64,000 nucleotides of DNA from Myxococcota bacterium (GTDB lineage: Bacteria; Myxococcota; UBA727; JABDBI01), in NCBI GenBank assembly GCA_040387835.1, contig JAZKCZ010000001.1, forward strand, positions 62,001 to 126,000, written 5' to 3'. Positions 1-9,745 of the stretch are shown piece after piece (position 1 is the stretch's first letter; each line of letters opens with the position of its first letter). The translations under genes and the position numbers were made by a program. A model generated the notes under the pieces. It did not search any database and had not been told where the DNA came from. It saw nothing but the letters and a program-made list of their open reading frames with translations.

Positions 1-306
1 TTTGTTCGCGCGGCTGTGCAACTGGCACAGGATTGGCGTTCGGATAAGATTCTAAGACGTCTTGAAGCGATGCTTTTGGTGGCTGACAAAGATAAGACAC
101 TACTTATCTCAGGAACCGGCGATGTGCTCGAGCCGGACTTGGATGTCTATGCCATTGGATCAGGCGGAACCTATGCGCTTTCTGCGGCCAGGGCTTTGCT
201 CGAAAATACGGACCTTTCGCCCAAAGAGATTGCTCAAAAGGCCATGAAAATCGCTGCTGAGATTTGTGTTTTTACCAACGATCGTTTTGTATTTGAGGAA
301 CTCTAG
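1..306 (+). CDS. hslV: ATP-dependent protease subunit HslV, C-terminal part
   Basis: This is the C-terminal ~101 residues of the HslV (ClpQ) peptidase, the proteolytic core of the HslUV complex that degrades unfolded cytoplasmic proteins. The reading frame is open from base 1, so the N-terminal catalytic threonine lies outside the window. The visible part carries typical family blocks: [46 protein letters not shown] and a C-terminal segment ending in EEL. The internal GTG at base 16 is not a start. The gene ends two bases before the hslU start codon, so the pair is cotranscribed. The assignment is secure; only the missing 5' end limits it. Confidence 0.95.
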   Translation, partial: FVRAAVQLAQDWRSDKILRRLEAMLLVADKDKTLLISGTGDVLEPDLDVYAIGSGGTYALSAARALLENTDLSPKEIAQKAMKIAAEICVFTNDRFVFEEL

Positions 307-308
307 CC

Positions 309-1664
309 ATGTCTTTTACGCCTAGGGAAATTGTCGCCGAGCTGGATCGGTATATTGTTGGTCAGTCTGATGCCAAAAAAGCCGTTGCCATAGCGCTTCG
401 TAATAGGTGGCGCCGCCAACAGATACCGTCCCCACTGAAAGAAGAAATCTCACCCAAGAATATTATTTTGATGGGTCCGACGGGTTGCGGCAAAACCGAA
501 ATCGCTCGAAGATTAGCCAAGCTTGCGCAGGCGCCTTTTGTGAAGGTAGAAGCTACCAAGTTCACAGAAGTCGGTTATGTCGGTCGTGACGTTGATTCGA
601 TGATTCGAGACCTGGTCGAAGTTGCGGTAAAGATGTGCAAGGAAGAAGCACTCAAGATTGTCAACGAAAAGGCAAAGGTCCAAGCCGAAGAACGTGTGCT
701 AGATTTGCTAACCCATACCTCTGGTGGCCATGTGGGCCCCAGGCTCAATATCGAAGAAGAGCACTCCGCCAGCGAGAAAGAATCTCGCGAAAAATTGAGA
801 CAATCTTTGCGAGCAGGCGAGTTAGACGACCGCCAAGTTGAAATCGAATTAAAGCAATCCATGCCCGGCATGCCCATGGTCCAAATGATGGGCCCAGTCG
901 CAGGCTTTGACGAAATGGCCAGCAGCATTCAAGACAGCCTGGAAAAAGCTTTTGGCGGCAATCGCAAAAAGCAGCGCAAAATCAAAGTTAAAGAAGCTTT
1001 AGAAGTCCTGGCTCAAGAAGAAGGCCAAAAGCTGGTAGATTTAGACCAAGTCCACCAAGATGCTGTCACTAAAGCCGAGCAGTCTGGCATCGTCTTTATC
1101 GACGAAATTGACAAAGTCGCGAGCAAAGAATCGCGCGGCCAAGATGTGAGCAGAGAAGGCGTCCAGCGCGATATTCTGCCCATCGTTGAAGGCAGCGCTG
1201 TGTCCACTAAGTACGGAATCGTACGCACAGACCATATCCTGTTTATTGCTGCAGGCGCTTTTCACGTCTCCAAACCATCTGACTTGATTCCAGAGCTACA
1301 AGGTCGTTTCCCGATTCGAGTTGAACTGAACTCGCTGACTGAAGAAGATTTCATGCAAATCTTGACCGAGCCTGAAAATAGTTTGGTGAAGCAATATTCG
1401 GCTCTTTTAGGCACTGAACAAACAACCCTCCAGTTTGCAACCGACGGCTTGCGTGCCATTGCCCAAATCGCAACACAGGTGAACGCTTCGCAACAAAACA
1501 TCGGCGCGAGACGGCTTTATACCATCATGGAAAAACTGTTTGAAGAAGACAGTTTTTCGAGCCCTGATAGGCCAGCATCCACGCTGGCAGTAGATGCTGC
1601 ATTGGTGAGAACGCGGCTAGGGAAGATATTGGAGAATGAAGACCTGAGTCGTTTTATTCTTTAA
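309..1664 (+). CDS. hslU: HslU, ATPase/unfoldase subunit of HslUV protease
   Basis: HslU (ClpY) is an AAA+ unfoldase that feeds substrates to HslV. The 451-residue product has the usual family length. It starts with the conserved [14 protein letters not shown] segment, has Walker A GPTGCGKT at about residues 56-63, the pore-loop motif GYVGRDV, the intermediate I-domain at about 110-240, Walker B FIDEID near 262-267 and the sensor-2 block [15 protein letters not shown]. The C-terminus DLSRFIL is the tail that docks into HslV and opens its active sites. The start ATG follows the hslV stop by two bases. Nothing suggests damage. Confidence 0.98.
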   Translation: MSFTPREIVAELDRYIVGQSDAKKAVAIALRNRWRRQQIPSPLKEEISPKNIILMGPTGCGKTEIARRLAKLAQAPFVKVEATKFTEVGYVGRDVDSMIRDLVEVAVKMCKEEALKIVNEKAKVQAEERVLDLLTHTSGGHVGPRLNIEEEHSASEKESREKLRQSLRAGELDDRQVEIELKQSMPGMPMVQMMGPVAGFDEMASSIQDSLEKAFGGNRKKQRKIKVKEALEVLAQEEGQKLVDLDQVHQDAVTKAEQSGIVFIDEIDKVASKESRGQDVSREGVQRDILPIVEGSAVSTKYGIVRTDHILFIAAGAFHVSKPSDLIPELQGRFPIRVELNSLTEEDFMQILTEPENSLVKQYSALLGTEQTTLQFATDGLRAIAQIATQVNASQQNIGARRLYTIMEKLFEEDSFSSPDRPASTLAVDAALVRTRLGKILENEDLSRFIL

Positions 1665-1667
1665 TTC

Positions 1668-3044
1668 TTATCCAAACCACACCAGCGGCAACTGAGCGCC
1701 CAAATACAGCTGAGCAAATTTTCCCACAATATGAACGATTACAGAAATCGTATGGAGACCTGCGCCGAGGGGGTTCTCTGCAGATGACCAACTAGCACTT
1801 AGAGTGCGGGTCGATATAGAGTCTGGTGTCGAGAGCTGTTGAACAGCCAAGTTTCCAACCGGATTTCCATCAATAATAATTTGTGCAGCTAAGTATCCGC
1901 CAATGTCGTTACTTTCACCTTGAATGAGAGACTTAAAAGAGAAAAATACGATACCTGAATGGTTCGCAGGGACTTCAAACAAGGTCGATGGGATGAAAAT
2001 ATGGCCATTGCCGGTGATAGGTGGACACCCTGGCCATGCACAATCGGAGCCGACGCAAACGTAATAGCTGTTTCCAATTGGAATTGCTCCGTCTATCCAA
2101 GGTACTCGCCCGGAAACTGCAGCACCTGTAAAACTAACTAATGTGGTTGTGGCACCGATAATATAGTGAACGGTATTATCCCCACTTGCGTGATTCCACG
2201 CTTCGGCAGATGCTGCCAACGTGACGTTCGAAACTAGTGAATTCTCAGAAGAGGGGAAAAAAGCGTGGGTATACATAGGAGCATTTCCACTTTCGGCGCC
2301 TGGGCTTAAGTCGTTGTCAGTGTGCATTACCTCTTGCCGATCTGTCGCGCCACTTCCGTTAACATTGTTATATATGAACCATACAGCGTCCCCATAATAT
2401 CCATCAGAAACATAAGAACGGCCTGCCGCAAACACAACTACGGGCCCGCTAAGGCCGGTTGCACCGGTTGTAACTGACAAAGCAGGGTAGGATGGAAGGG
2501 GCGTTTGATCAGGTTTTACATCAAATTGATAAGGGCGGCTGTCAGCGCGCAGCAGATTTCCCGAGACCCTCATTGAACCAGTATTCGGGATAATAGTAAT
2601 ATAAAGGTTGCTCGTAGCTCCCACTGCAAAAGAAGCATTTCCTTCTGGAAAAAGAGCTATGCCCATCAGAGAACATGTGACATTGCCGTCAAATCCAGAC
2701 CAAGCGCCAATAACACTGTAACTGTGTTGAACGGGGTATTGGCTCGCGGCCCAATTAATGACAGCTTCATTGCTCGCTAGCCGTCCGTTACATTCGATCT
2801 GGACAAGTGCCGAAAGTTTACCTGCTACCGGATAGAACCGCCCATCTGAGCCAACAACAATAGCATCATCGGGCGAAATTTCTACCGACGCGCTGATTAA
2901 AGCAGTCTTCCTGAGAGCCTCGACAACTGTGTCGATTTGGAGTGTTTTATACACCCCTCTCGTTAGTGAGACTAGCGCGTCGTGCGCTGAAAGTACATTC
3001 AACACAAATAGATTGCTTAGTAAGATTAATTTAATTCGGTTCAT
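1668..3044 (-). CDS. Secreted protein of unknown function
   Basis: I do not recognise this 458-residue protein. It begins with a basic-hydrophobic signal peptide (MNRIKLILLSNLFVLNVLSA, likely cut near residue 20) and has no further obvious membrane segment, so export to the periplasm or beyond is inferred. The mature part is rich in Gly, Ser, Thr, Val and aromatic residues, with alternating hydrophobic patterns typical of beta-rich extracellular proteins. It has a few cysteines (a cluster CVGSDCAWPGC near residue 335) that could form disulfides. It converges on hslU with three bases between the stop codons. Upstream lies an 81-bp AT-rich gap before hutI on the same strand. A surface or extracellular role is possible but unproven. 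Confidence 0.7.
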   Translation of the reverse strand: MNRIKLILLSNLFVLNVLSAHDALVSLTRGVYKTLQIDTVVEALRKTALISASVEISPDDAIVVGSDGRFYPVAGKLSALVQIECNGRLASNEAVINWAASQYPVQHSYSVIGAWSGFDGNVTCSLMGIALFPEGNASFAVGATSNLYITIIPNTGSMRVSGNLLRADSRPYQFDVKPDQTPLPSYPALSVTTGATGLSGPVVVFAAGRSYVSDGYYGDAVWFIYNNVNGSGATDRQEVMHTDNDLSPGAESGNAPMYTHAFFPSSENSLVSNVTLAASAEAWNHASGDNTVHYIIGATTTLVSFTGAAVSGRVPWIDGAIPIGNSYYVCVGSDCAWPGCPPITGNGHIFIPSTLFEVPANHSGIVFFSFKSLIQGESNDIGGYLAAQIIIDGNPVGNLAVQQLSTPDSISTRTLSASWSSAENPLGAGLHTISVIVHIVGKFAQLYLGAQLPLVWFG

Positions 3045-3125
3045 TTAATTTTTATAGGTGAGGAATAGAAATTAGGCAAATTACGATTGCCAGGTCGGTC
3101 GATTAAATAGTGAATAAAATGAATC

Positions 3126-4286
3126 TTAAAAAATTAGCGCCTTTTCAACTGGATTGACGGACCAATCGTAAAACATGTCAACCCAGTTAGCGCTGCTCAT
3201 GAGGTTGCAACGTGCCCGAGCACCTACTTCGAGAGAACCAATATCCGATCTTCCCAAAGCCAGAGCGCCATAATTGGTGATGCCTAAAAGGGCCTCTTCA
3301 CAGGTAAGACCGCACCTGGTGATGCCAAGCTGTGCGGCCAATAGCAGGTTATCGCACATCGCAGAGCCTGGATTAAAATCGGTTGCAATCGCAACTTTTA
3401 CCCCCGCGTCCGTTAGCATGCGTCCAGAGGCGAGCTGCTTCATGCCAAGGTATTCTTGCGCTACAGGCAACAGCTCCGCAATGACGCCTGCATCTGCGAG
3501 CGCCACGGCATCTTCTCTGGTAGCGTATTCCAGATGCGAAGCGCTTAGTGTTTCCAGCTCAGCTGCTAAAATAGCGCCGTCAGAGTGACTGAGCTGTTCG
3601 GCGTGAAGCCTGGTTTTAAATCCCATCCGCGCAGCCGCGGTTAAGATTTGCCGTCCATGGTTAACGGAGAATGCGCCCTGCTCCACAAAAACATCGCAAG
3701 CGGTGGCAATGCCTTGTGCTTTCACCGCAGGAAGCATGTCTTTAATCACATGCTGAACATAGGTGTCTGCCTCATATTCCGGGGGGATAGCATGCGCGCC
3801 CAAGAAGGTTGCGACCAATTCTGCCGGTTGTAATTTGTTAAGCTCGGCGATGACTTCAAGCATCTTGAGCTCACTGTCTAATGAAAGCCCGTAGCCGCTT
3901 TTAACTTCTACGGTACTGACGCCTCGAGCATGCATTCGCGCTAAGCGAGGCATGGCTAGATCGATAAGCTCCTGTTTGGAGGAGTTACGCGTGGCCCTGA
4001 CCGTGTTGCGTATGCCTCCACCCACTCTCATGATCTGAGCGTAAGAAGCGCCTTTGGCCCTCAGCTCAAATTCATGCGCTCTTGAGCCTGAAAACACCAA
4101 ATGCGTATGACAATCCACAAATCCCGGTGTTAGAACTTTACCGCCACAATCAATGTCGTTTTGGTTTGGTTGGTGGATGTCCTGGGTAATTAGTTTTACG
4201 AGGCCATTCTCAACTTGAAGATTAGCATTTTCTAAAAATCTATTTCCGGTAAACAAGGTTCCAATATTGTAAAGCCACATGGACAT
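3126..4286 (-). CDS. hutI: Imidazolonepropionase (histidine degradation)
   Basis: HutI is a cytoplasmic amidohydrolase that opens 4-imidazolone-5-propanoate to N-formimino-L-glutamate, the third step of histidine breakdown. The 386-residue product has the TIM-barrel amidohydrolase layout: metal-binding HTH at residues 60-62, the [15 protein letters not shown] block, [11 protein letters not shown], the metal-ligand segment [13 protein letters not shown] and the late ATDFNPGS motif containing the metal-binding Asp. Length is slightly short of the usual ~405 residues. The start at 4286 could also be the Met two codons later. No hutH, hutU or hutG lies nearby, so it is an orphan of the pathway here. 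A 36-bp gap separates it from the divergent cyclophilin gene. Confidence 0.95.
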   Translation of the reverse strand: MSMWLYNIGTLFTGNRFLENANLQVENGLVKLITQDIHQPNQNDIDCGGKVLTPGFVDCHTHLVFSGSRAHEFELRAKGASYAQIMRVGGGIRNTVRATRNSSKQELIDLAMPRLARMHARGVSTVEVKSGYGLSLDSELKMLEVIAELNKLQPAELVATFLGAHAIPPEYEADTYVQHVIKDMLPAVKAQGIATACDVFVEQGAFSVNHGRQILTAAARMGFKTRLHAEQLSHSDGAILAAELETLSASHLEYATREDAVALADAGVIAELLPVAQEYLGMKQLASGRMLTDAGVKVAIATDFNPGSAMCDNLLLAAQLGITRCGLTCEEALLGITNYGALALGRSDIGSLEVGARARCNLMSSANWVDMFYDWSVNPVEKALIF

Positions 4287-4322
4287 GTTTCTAGCACACG
4301 AAAATTATGCCATCAAAGGTTC

Positions 4323-4808
4323 ATGACAAATAATACCAAGCGATATGCAACTTTTAAAACAAACATGGGCGAGATAGTGATTGAGCTTTATGCGGAAAAA
4401 GCTCCCAAGACCGTCGAAAACTTCGTGAAACTTGCTGAAAAAGGCTTTTACAACGGTACCATTTTCCATCGTGTCATCCCTGATTTCATGATCCAAGGTG
4501 GCGATCCGGAAGGCACCGGTCGCGGCGGTCCAGGGTATAAATTCGCTGACGAGTTTCACCCGGAGTTGCGCCACAATGCGCCTGGTATTTTGTCGATGGC
4601 AAATGCAGGGCCGAACACTAATGGTTCGCAGTTTTTTATCACCGAAATCCCAACGCCGTTTTTGGATAACCGACATGCGGTATTCGGTAAAGTGATTGAG
4701 AACTTTGACCTGGTTCCTAAGATTGCCCGCGTAAAACGCGATGGCTCGGATCGGCCATTGCATGATGTAGTGTTGGAAGAAGTTGTGATTTCAAACGAGC
4801 GAGCTTAA
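4323..4808 (+). CDS. ppiB: Peptidyl-prolyl cis-trans isomerase, cyclophilin type
   Basis: This 161-residue protein is a single-domain cyclophilin, catalysing cis-trans isomerisation of Xaa-Pro bonds. No signal peptide is present, so it is cytoplasmic. The active-site core [13 protein letters not shown] (Arg50, Phe55, Gln58) is intact, followed by [31 protein letters not shown] and [11 protein letters not shown]. The tryptophan that contacts cyclosporin in eukaryotic cyclophilins is replaced by Phe in the TPFLD segment, as in many bacterial enzymes. It is a monocistronic unit divergent from hutI and followed by a palindromic repeat. Calling it PpiB rather than another cytoplasmic cyclophilin rests on size only. 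Confidence 0.95.
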   Translation: MTNNTKRYATFKTNMGEIVIELYAEKAPKTVENFVKLAEKGFYNGTIFHRVIPDFMIQGGDPEGTGRGGPGYKFADEFHPELRHNAPGILSMANAGPNTNGSQFFITEIPTPFLDNRHAVFGKVIENFDLVPKIARVKRDGSDRPLHDVVLEEVVISNERA

Positions 4809-4820
4809 CGCTCCCCCGTT

Positions 4821-4892
4821 GTCATCCCGGCCTTGAGCCAGGATCCAGCACCCTGCAACACGCCTGGATCCCGGCGCGGGGGCCGGGATGAC
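4821..4892. repeat. Intergenic palindromic repeat (GTCATCCCGGCC type)
   Basis: A 72-bp imperfect palindrome whose ends are GTCATCCCGGCC and GGCCGGGATGAC, with internal inverted copies of a CTGGATCC/GGATCCAG-like core. It fills the gap between the convergent ppiB and ileS genes and comes within two bases of the ileS stop codon. The sequence resembles GTCATCCCGG palindromes dispersed in many bacterial genomes. It could serve as a bidirectional terminator, but no T-run is present. Only one copy of this type is in the window. Confidence 0.85.
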
Positions 4893-4894
4893 AG

Positions 4895-7800
4895 TTAGGC
4901 GGACTTTACCAGTTTCACATGTAATACATATTGATCGATATTCAACGCATGTTCAGATTCAGTCGCACCCCAATTTAACGTAAGCGCCAATAGCTCGTCC
5001 TGCAGATGCCGCTCAAAGCCCTTAAGTGCTTCTTCTAGCTCGCTGGATTCTGTATAGAAGCTAAGCTCTATCCGGTCAGTTACCTCAAGTCCCACATCTT
5101 TACGTAATTTCTGCAGCTGGCTAACGGTTTCGCGCATTAACCCTTCTCGCACAAGCTCAGGGGTTAAATCGGTTTCCAGCGCCACAGTCAGTGCACCTTC
5201 GGTTTCCAAAACAATATCCGCCCGCGCTGTCCTGGTGATGGTGACATCTTCGGTATGGATTTCTACACCCGCGATATCTAGAACTTGCCCCGATTGTAGC
5301 GTTTTGAGTTCATCGCGCGAGAAATGCGAAATGGCCTCAGTGACTTCTTTCATCTTGGCGCCAGCGCGCTTACCCAGTGTTTTAAAGTTAGGCTTTAAGC
5401 TGACATCACACAAAGAGTCATCGTCTTCCAAAACAGAAACCTTTTTGACGTTAAGCTCCTGCTCAAGCAAATCGGCGTGTTTTAAAATGGCTGCGCGAGC
5501 GGCGGCATCATGGGTAACAACGGTAACTTCGAGCAGTGGTTGGCGGGTTTTGATTTTGTGCTTTTCACGCAAAGCACGGCCCAGAACCACCGTTTGCCGG
5601 ATGACCGACACTTCGTATTCCAGCGCCAAATCGATAAGCTCTGTATTTGCCAGCGGATAGTCCGCAGTGTGGACGCTCTTGCCTGTGCCTGGGACTAAAT
5701 TTTGATAAATGGTATCCGCAATGAACGGCAAAACCGGCGCAATCACTTTACTGAAAGTCACCAAGACTTCATATAGCGTTTGATAGGCCGCTGTGTCGTT
5801 CTTCCAGAAGCGGCGACGGCTTCGCCTGATATACCAATTGGTTAGATCGTCGATAAAGCCTAACATCGCTGGGATGACTTTATAAAGATAATAGCCTTCC
5901 ATCTGCGTGTTCACTTCTTGAACGAGCGATTGCAACTTGGATAAAATCCAACGATCGATTTCGGTGATTTCGCTTGGCTTTGCTTTGGGCGCGTCGGGCG
6001 ACCAGTTTTCAATATTGGCGTATTGAACAAAGAACGACCAGGAATGGAAAAGGGGCAGCATGACCGTGCGAACGATCTCTCGCACACCCTTTTCGTTGAA
6101 CAGCAAAGGCTCCGCGCGCACAACTGGTGAGTTAACCAAGTAAGCTCTTAAGGCGTCCGCGCCATATTCGTTCATAACCAACGAAGGGTCGGGGTAGTTC
6201 TTTTTAGACTTACTCATTTTGGTGCCGTCTTCGGCTAAAACCAAGCCGTTGACCACCACGTTTTTAAACGGCGGTTCATCAAAAAGTGCGGTTGAAAGCA
6301 CGAGCAGGGTATAAAACCAGGCGCGAGTTTGGTCTAAGCCTTCAGCGATATAATCCGCGGGAAACTTTGATTTAAATTGCTCTTGGTTTTCGAAAGGATA
6401 GTGATTTTGGGCATAGGGCACGGAGCCAGATTCAAACCAGCAGTCGAACACTTCTGGAATTCGCTTTACAGTCCCGGAGCATTTGTCACAGGCAAAGCTT
6501 AAGTGGTCAATTTTGTGCGGGTGGATGTCAGTGATTTTCTCATCAGTTTTTTGTTGGAGCTCGCTGATTGAGGCAACACAACTTACATTTTTGCAGCTCT
6601 CGCACATCCAAAGTGGAATCGGCGTTCCCCAAAAGCGATTTCGCGAGACGCACCAGTCTTGGGCATCTGCTAGCCAGTTGCCGAAACGCTTCTCGCCCAC
6701 GGCTTCAGGCACCCAATGAATCTGCTGGTTATTTTTCAGCAGTCGTTCCCGAAGCTCAGTGACTCGGATGAACCAAGATGGAATGGCCTTGTAGATCAAA
6801 GGTGTGCCGCTGCGCCAGCAATATGGGTAGTTATGTTGAATCGTATCTTGTTTAAACAGGAGACCTTTCTCTTTTAGCTCCTTGATTAAGATGGGGTCTG
6901 CGTCTTTGATATTAATACCCAGCTTAACAAGCCGGCCTTCTTCATCGACTGATTCATGGCCTAAAAAGGGCAGACCCGCCTTCTTGCAAACTTCGAAATC
7001 TTCTTGGCCGAATGCCGGAGCCATATGCACGAGCCCAGTTCCGTCTTCAGTGGTCACATGAGCGCTTTCTAAGACGTGAAAAAGTTTGTCAGAGCGGCCG
7101 ATATAGTCATCAAAAGGTGGGGTGTAAGTTTTCGCAACGAGCTCAGCGCCTTTCAGGGTAGCCAACACCTGGGCCCCTTTGCCCAAGGTCGCTTCCAGAC
7201 GTGCTTGCGCGACAATATAGATATTGTCATCACCGGCTTTCTGAGCGCGAACATAGTCAATATCCTTGCCTACAGCCACTGCCAAGTTCGACGGCAAGGT
7301 CCACGGCGTGGTCGTCCAAACTAACAGGTAAGCATCGCCACATTGAAGCTTAATGGTGATGGCGGGGTCTTGAACGTTACGATAATCTAGATTGGCTTCG
7401 AAGTTAGAAAGAGGTGTTGAGAGGCGCCAGCTAAAAGGCATCACTCTAAAATCTTGGTAGACCAGGCCTTTTTCCCAAAGTTGACCAAATGCCCACCAAA
7501 CCGATTCCATGAACTCAGGGTCCATCGTCTTGTAATCGTTCTTAAAATCGACCCAACGACCAAGCCGCGTGATAATACGCTCCCATTCGCTGGTGTATTT
7601 TAAAACGCCACTGCGACAAGCTTCGTTGAATTTGCCAATGCCGTATTCTCTAATAGCTGTTGGACCTGAAAGACCTAGAGTTTTCTCGGTCTCCATTTCA
7701 ATGGGAAGGCCGTGGGTATCCCAACCGAAGCGACGCTCTACATATTTACCGCGCATGGTCCAATATCTAGGCACAACGTCTTTAAGGGTCGATGCCACAA

Positions 7801-7993
7801 AATGCCCATAGTGAGGCAAGCCCGTCGCGAAGGGCGGGCCGTCGTAAAAGGTATAGTTGTCTTCAGCTCTGTCCGATTGTCTGTTTTTAAGGCTTTGTTC
7901 GAAAGCCGAAATTTCTTTCCAAAACTCTAATACTTTTTGCTCTTGTTCGGGAAATGAAAAACTCTCGGGAATAGGGTTAAAGGCAGGCATCAA
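4895..7993 (-). CDS. ileS: Isoleucyl-tRNA synthetase, eukaryote-like class
   Basis: IleRS charges tRNA-Ile with isoleucine and edits valine. The 1032-residue protein has the class I signatures: the HIGH-equivalent HYGH at residues 61-64 in PPFATGLPHYGH, GWDTHGLPIE, the CP1 editing domain (TTTPWTLPSNLA) and KMSKS near residue 592, followed by the anticodon-binding region (IDRWILSKLQ, NWYIRRSRRRFW). The HIGH context GLPHYGH and the long C-terminus without the bacterial CxxC zinc tail place it in the eukaryote-like IleRS2 group, some members of which resist mupirocin. It is transcribed alone, toward ppiB. The second Met is an equally possible start. Confidence 0.96.
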   Translation of the reverse strand: MMPAFNPIPESFSFPEQEQKVLEFWKEISAFEQSLKNRQSDRAEDNYTFYDGPPFATGLPHYGHFVASTLKDVVPRYWTMRGKYVERRFGWDTHGLPIEMETEKTLGLSGPTAIREYGIGKFNEACRSGVLKYTSEWERIITRLGRWVDFKNDYKTMDPEFMESVWWAFGQLWEKGLVYQDFRVMPFSWRLSTPLSNFEANLDYRNVQDPAITIKLQCGDAYLLVWTTTPWTLPSNLAVAVGKDIDYVRAQKAGDDNIYIVAQARLEATLGKGAQVLATLKGAELVAKTYTPPFDDYIGRSDKLFHVLESAHVTTEDGTGLVHMAPAFGQEDFEVCKKAGLPFLGHESVDEEGRLVKLGINIKDADPILIKELKEKGLLFKQDTIQHNYPYCWRSGTPLIYKAIPSWFIRVTELRERLLKNNQQIHWVPEAVGEKRFGNWLADAQDWCVSRNRFWGTPIPLWMCESCKNVSCVASISELQQKTDEKITDIHPHKIDHLSFACDKCSGTVKRIPEVFDCWFESGSVPYAQNHYPFENQEQFKSKFPADYIAEGLDQTRAWFYTLLVLSTALFDEPPFKNVVVNGLVLAEDGTKMSKSKKNYPDPSLVMNEYGADALRAYLVNSPVVRAEPLLFNEKGVREIVRTVMLPLFHSWSFFVQYANIENWSPDAPKAKPSEITEIDRWILSKLQSLVQEVNTQMEGYYLYKVIPAMLGFIDDLTNWYIRRSRRRFWKNDTAAYQTLYEVLVTFSKVIAPVLPFIADTIYQNLVPGTGKSVHTADYPLANTELIDLALEYEVSVIRQTVVLGRALREKHKIKTRQPLLEVTVVTHDAAARAAILKHADLLEQELNVKKVSVLEDDDSLCDVSLKPNFKTLGKRAGAKMKEVTEAISHFSRDELKTLQSGQVLDIAGVEIHTEDVTITRTARADIVLETEGALTVALETDLTPELVREGLMRETVSQLQKLRKDVGLEVTDRIELSFYTESSELEEALKGFERHLQDELLALTLNWGATESEHALNIDQYVLHVKLVKSA

Positions 7994-8029
7994 GAGGATT
8001 TAAGGATTTTGAGCCTGCCCGTCAAGGCT

Positions 8030-9574
8030 TTAAGAGTTAAGCACCCCTAACACAAATCCAGAAATCACAATAAAAAGAGACATCAAAGGAAGCCTATGTG
8101 TCTGTGCAAACTGGTATGACTTTCCTGGTAGTGGCTTTAACGAAGACCCTACCCACTTAGCGATAGGTGTGCACGCCTTGTAGACAGCAGCTGAGGCAGC
8201 GACTCTCGTAGCATAAGGAGCTAATTGATGAACGGTTTCGGCAGTTTTGTACCCAGCGACTTCTTCTCCTAAAAAGCCCTCTGCGGCTGGTTTCCAATAG
8301 GCTTCAGTATCGCTCATCGTATTCATTGTCACTTCTGTAAGATTAAATGGGGCATATTCAAACGCCGCATCTATATTGAACATGATGAAAGCAGCGGGGG
8401 CGTAAGGTGCAGTAAAAGCAACCAGCGGTGTTTTAGAGACGACTAAATAGAGCGCTGTTGATGTACCGACTCTTGCTATGACTGGTGTGTATTCATAAGT
8501 TAAGTCGGTGGCATTAAAATTGAGTTTCTGTTGCAAGGGTACTTGTTCCGCGTATGTCTTCCAGCTGTCCTCATTGTTTTCCAAGAATAACTTAACATTT
8601 TCGGCGATCATTGAATCGATTCTTGTTTCAGCAAGTAAAGAATCAATAGTATAAACTAAGATACCAGGTGTAATGAAACGACCCCCAGGCAAATATTCGA
8701 CAGCTTGTCGCGCGGTATCTGTAGCAAGCTTGGCTGATGTGGTGAAAATTGTCGATCTTGCGACGGATTTCGAAAAGTCGATGGCAAAACCTCGAGCGAA
8801 TTTGCTCGCATTTGGCATGGTCCAATCTATCACATTGGCTGTCAGATCGCCAACCGTGCGATCGATTTCAAATTGTCTGATCACGTAAATTCCCACCATA
8901 CGGCTAATAGATGCTTTAACGGCAACGGACCGCGTGGCATCAGCGATGGAAGCGTGCTTTTTGTACACTTCCCAAAAGTCATTGCCGCCAGCATTTTTCT
9001 TGCGGTCTCGCATTATCCGGCCAGCCTCTACCGCCGTTTGGCCGACAATATCTCCAGCGGTATTCACGGCGAATATGCAGGCTTCGGAATCGCAAATCTT
9101 ATAGCCAAATAGGGCAATGAAACCCGCGCCCTTTACGCCCACTTTCCCCATTTGGCTTACGGTATCTGAAATATCAAAATTCCGGCGGCCGTCAAACGGC
9201 ACTCTAAGTCTTTGTTTAGCAATGCCGGTTCCGAGTTTGATGACATCGCGAATAATTGCGGAGTTGATAGGGTTGGTGCTTTCCAGCTCTTGAATCCATG
9301 TTGAGAGGGTTGGGTCTCTTCTAAGGAAAGCGTCGATACTGGCGTCGATCACCAGTGTCTGTTTGCTGGGAATGGTCACAATGATATAAGTTCCGAAAGT
9401 TTTTGTTGCCATCCAGACATAATGGGCAAATTCATGGAAAGAGCTGGTCGCTTTTTTGCCATAAAAGGTGCTTGAGTCGAACGGATCCACTGCAGCTGCA
9501 GTTGCAGCGTGGCGGGGGTTTCTTGATGCAAATACCGAAAAACTCAATACAAAGAAAAACAGCAAATATCTCAC
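8030..9574 (-). CDS. Exported protein of unknown function with C-terminal hydrophobic tail
   Basis: The family of this 514-residue protein is not recognised. A signal peptide (MRYLLFFFVLSFSVFA) opens it. A final hydrophobic segment of about 20 residues (LPLMSLFIVISGFVLGVLNS) could anchor the C-terminus in a membrane. In between there is an HEFAHYVW segment near residues 47-54. This recalls an HExxH zinc site but has only HEFAH with no obvious third ligand, so a protease role is speculative. Several stretches (around 145-165, 245-300 and 370-405) are moderately hydrophobic, which hints at membrane association. The stop is 36 bases from the ileS start on the same strand, so the two may be cotranscribed. 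Upstream is a 167-bp gap. Confidence 0.65.
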   Translation of the reverse strand: MRYLLFFFVLSFSVFASRNPRHAATAAAVDPFDSSTFYGKKATSSFHEFAHYVWMATKTFGTYIIVTIPSKQTLVIDASIDAFLRRDPTLSTWIQELESTNPINSAIIRDVIKLGTGIAKQRLRVPFDGRRNFDISDTVSQMGKVGVKGAGFIALFGYKICDSEACIFAVNTAGDIVGQTAVEAGRIMRDRKKNAGGNDFWEVYKKHASIADATRSVAVKASISRMVGIYVIRQFEIDRTVGDLTANVIDWTMPNASKFARGFAIDFSKSVARSTIFTTSAKLATDTARQAVEYLPGGRFITPGILVYTIDSLLAETRIDSMIAENVKLFLENNEDSWKTYAEQVPLQQKLNFNATDLTYEYTPVIARVGTSTALYLVVSKTPLVAFTAPYAPAAFIMFNIDAAFEYAPFNLTEVTMNTMSDTEAYWKPAAEGFLGEEVAGYKTAETVHQLAPYATRVAASAAVYKACTPIAKWVGSSLKPLPGKSYQFAQTHRLPLMSLFIVISGFVLGVLNS

Positions 9575-9596
9575 AAAAACTCCTTATTAGGAAAGC

Positions 9597-9745
9597 TTGA
9601 AACCATCTAATCTATCTTCTGCCGGCTGCAGAAAATCTCACCGCCTATTGGTCATGAAAGAATTGAATTGGCAACAGGTGATATGGCTGTCTTTGAGTAT
9701 AAAGCTGAACGTTGGAAACGTTTGGTGCAGCAAATTTGTGGCTAA
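9597..9745 (+). pseudogene. Possible small ORF or gene remnant
   Basis: In the gap between two minus-strand genes, a plus-strand frame of about 45 codons without an obvious start reads ...RLQKISPPIGHERIELATGDMAVFEY and continues to a TAA at 9743-9745. Its composition looks more like coding sequence than the other frames, and it stops just inside the 3' end of the acyltransferase gene. It could be the tail of a lost gene, a very short gene starting at the internal ATG (about 20 codons), or chance. I have no family match. Confidence 0.2.

Noticed and set aside
8873-9112. Plus-strand ORFs opposite the large exported protein.
   Set aside because: They lie fully under a long minus-strand gene with a signal peptide and have no recognisable motifs.
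8030-9574. HEFAH segment as evidence of a zinc metalloprotease.
   Set aside because: The motif is an incomplete HExxH context with no downstream ligand I can identify, so no protease call was made.
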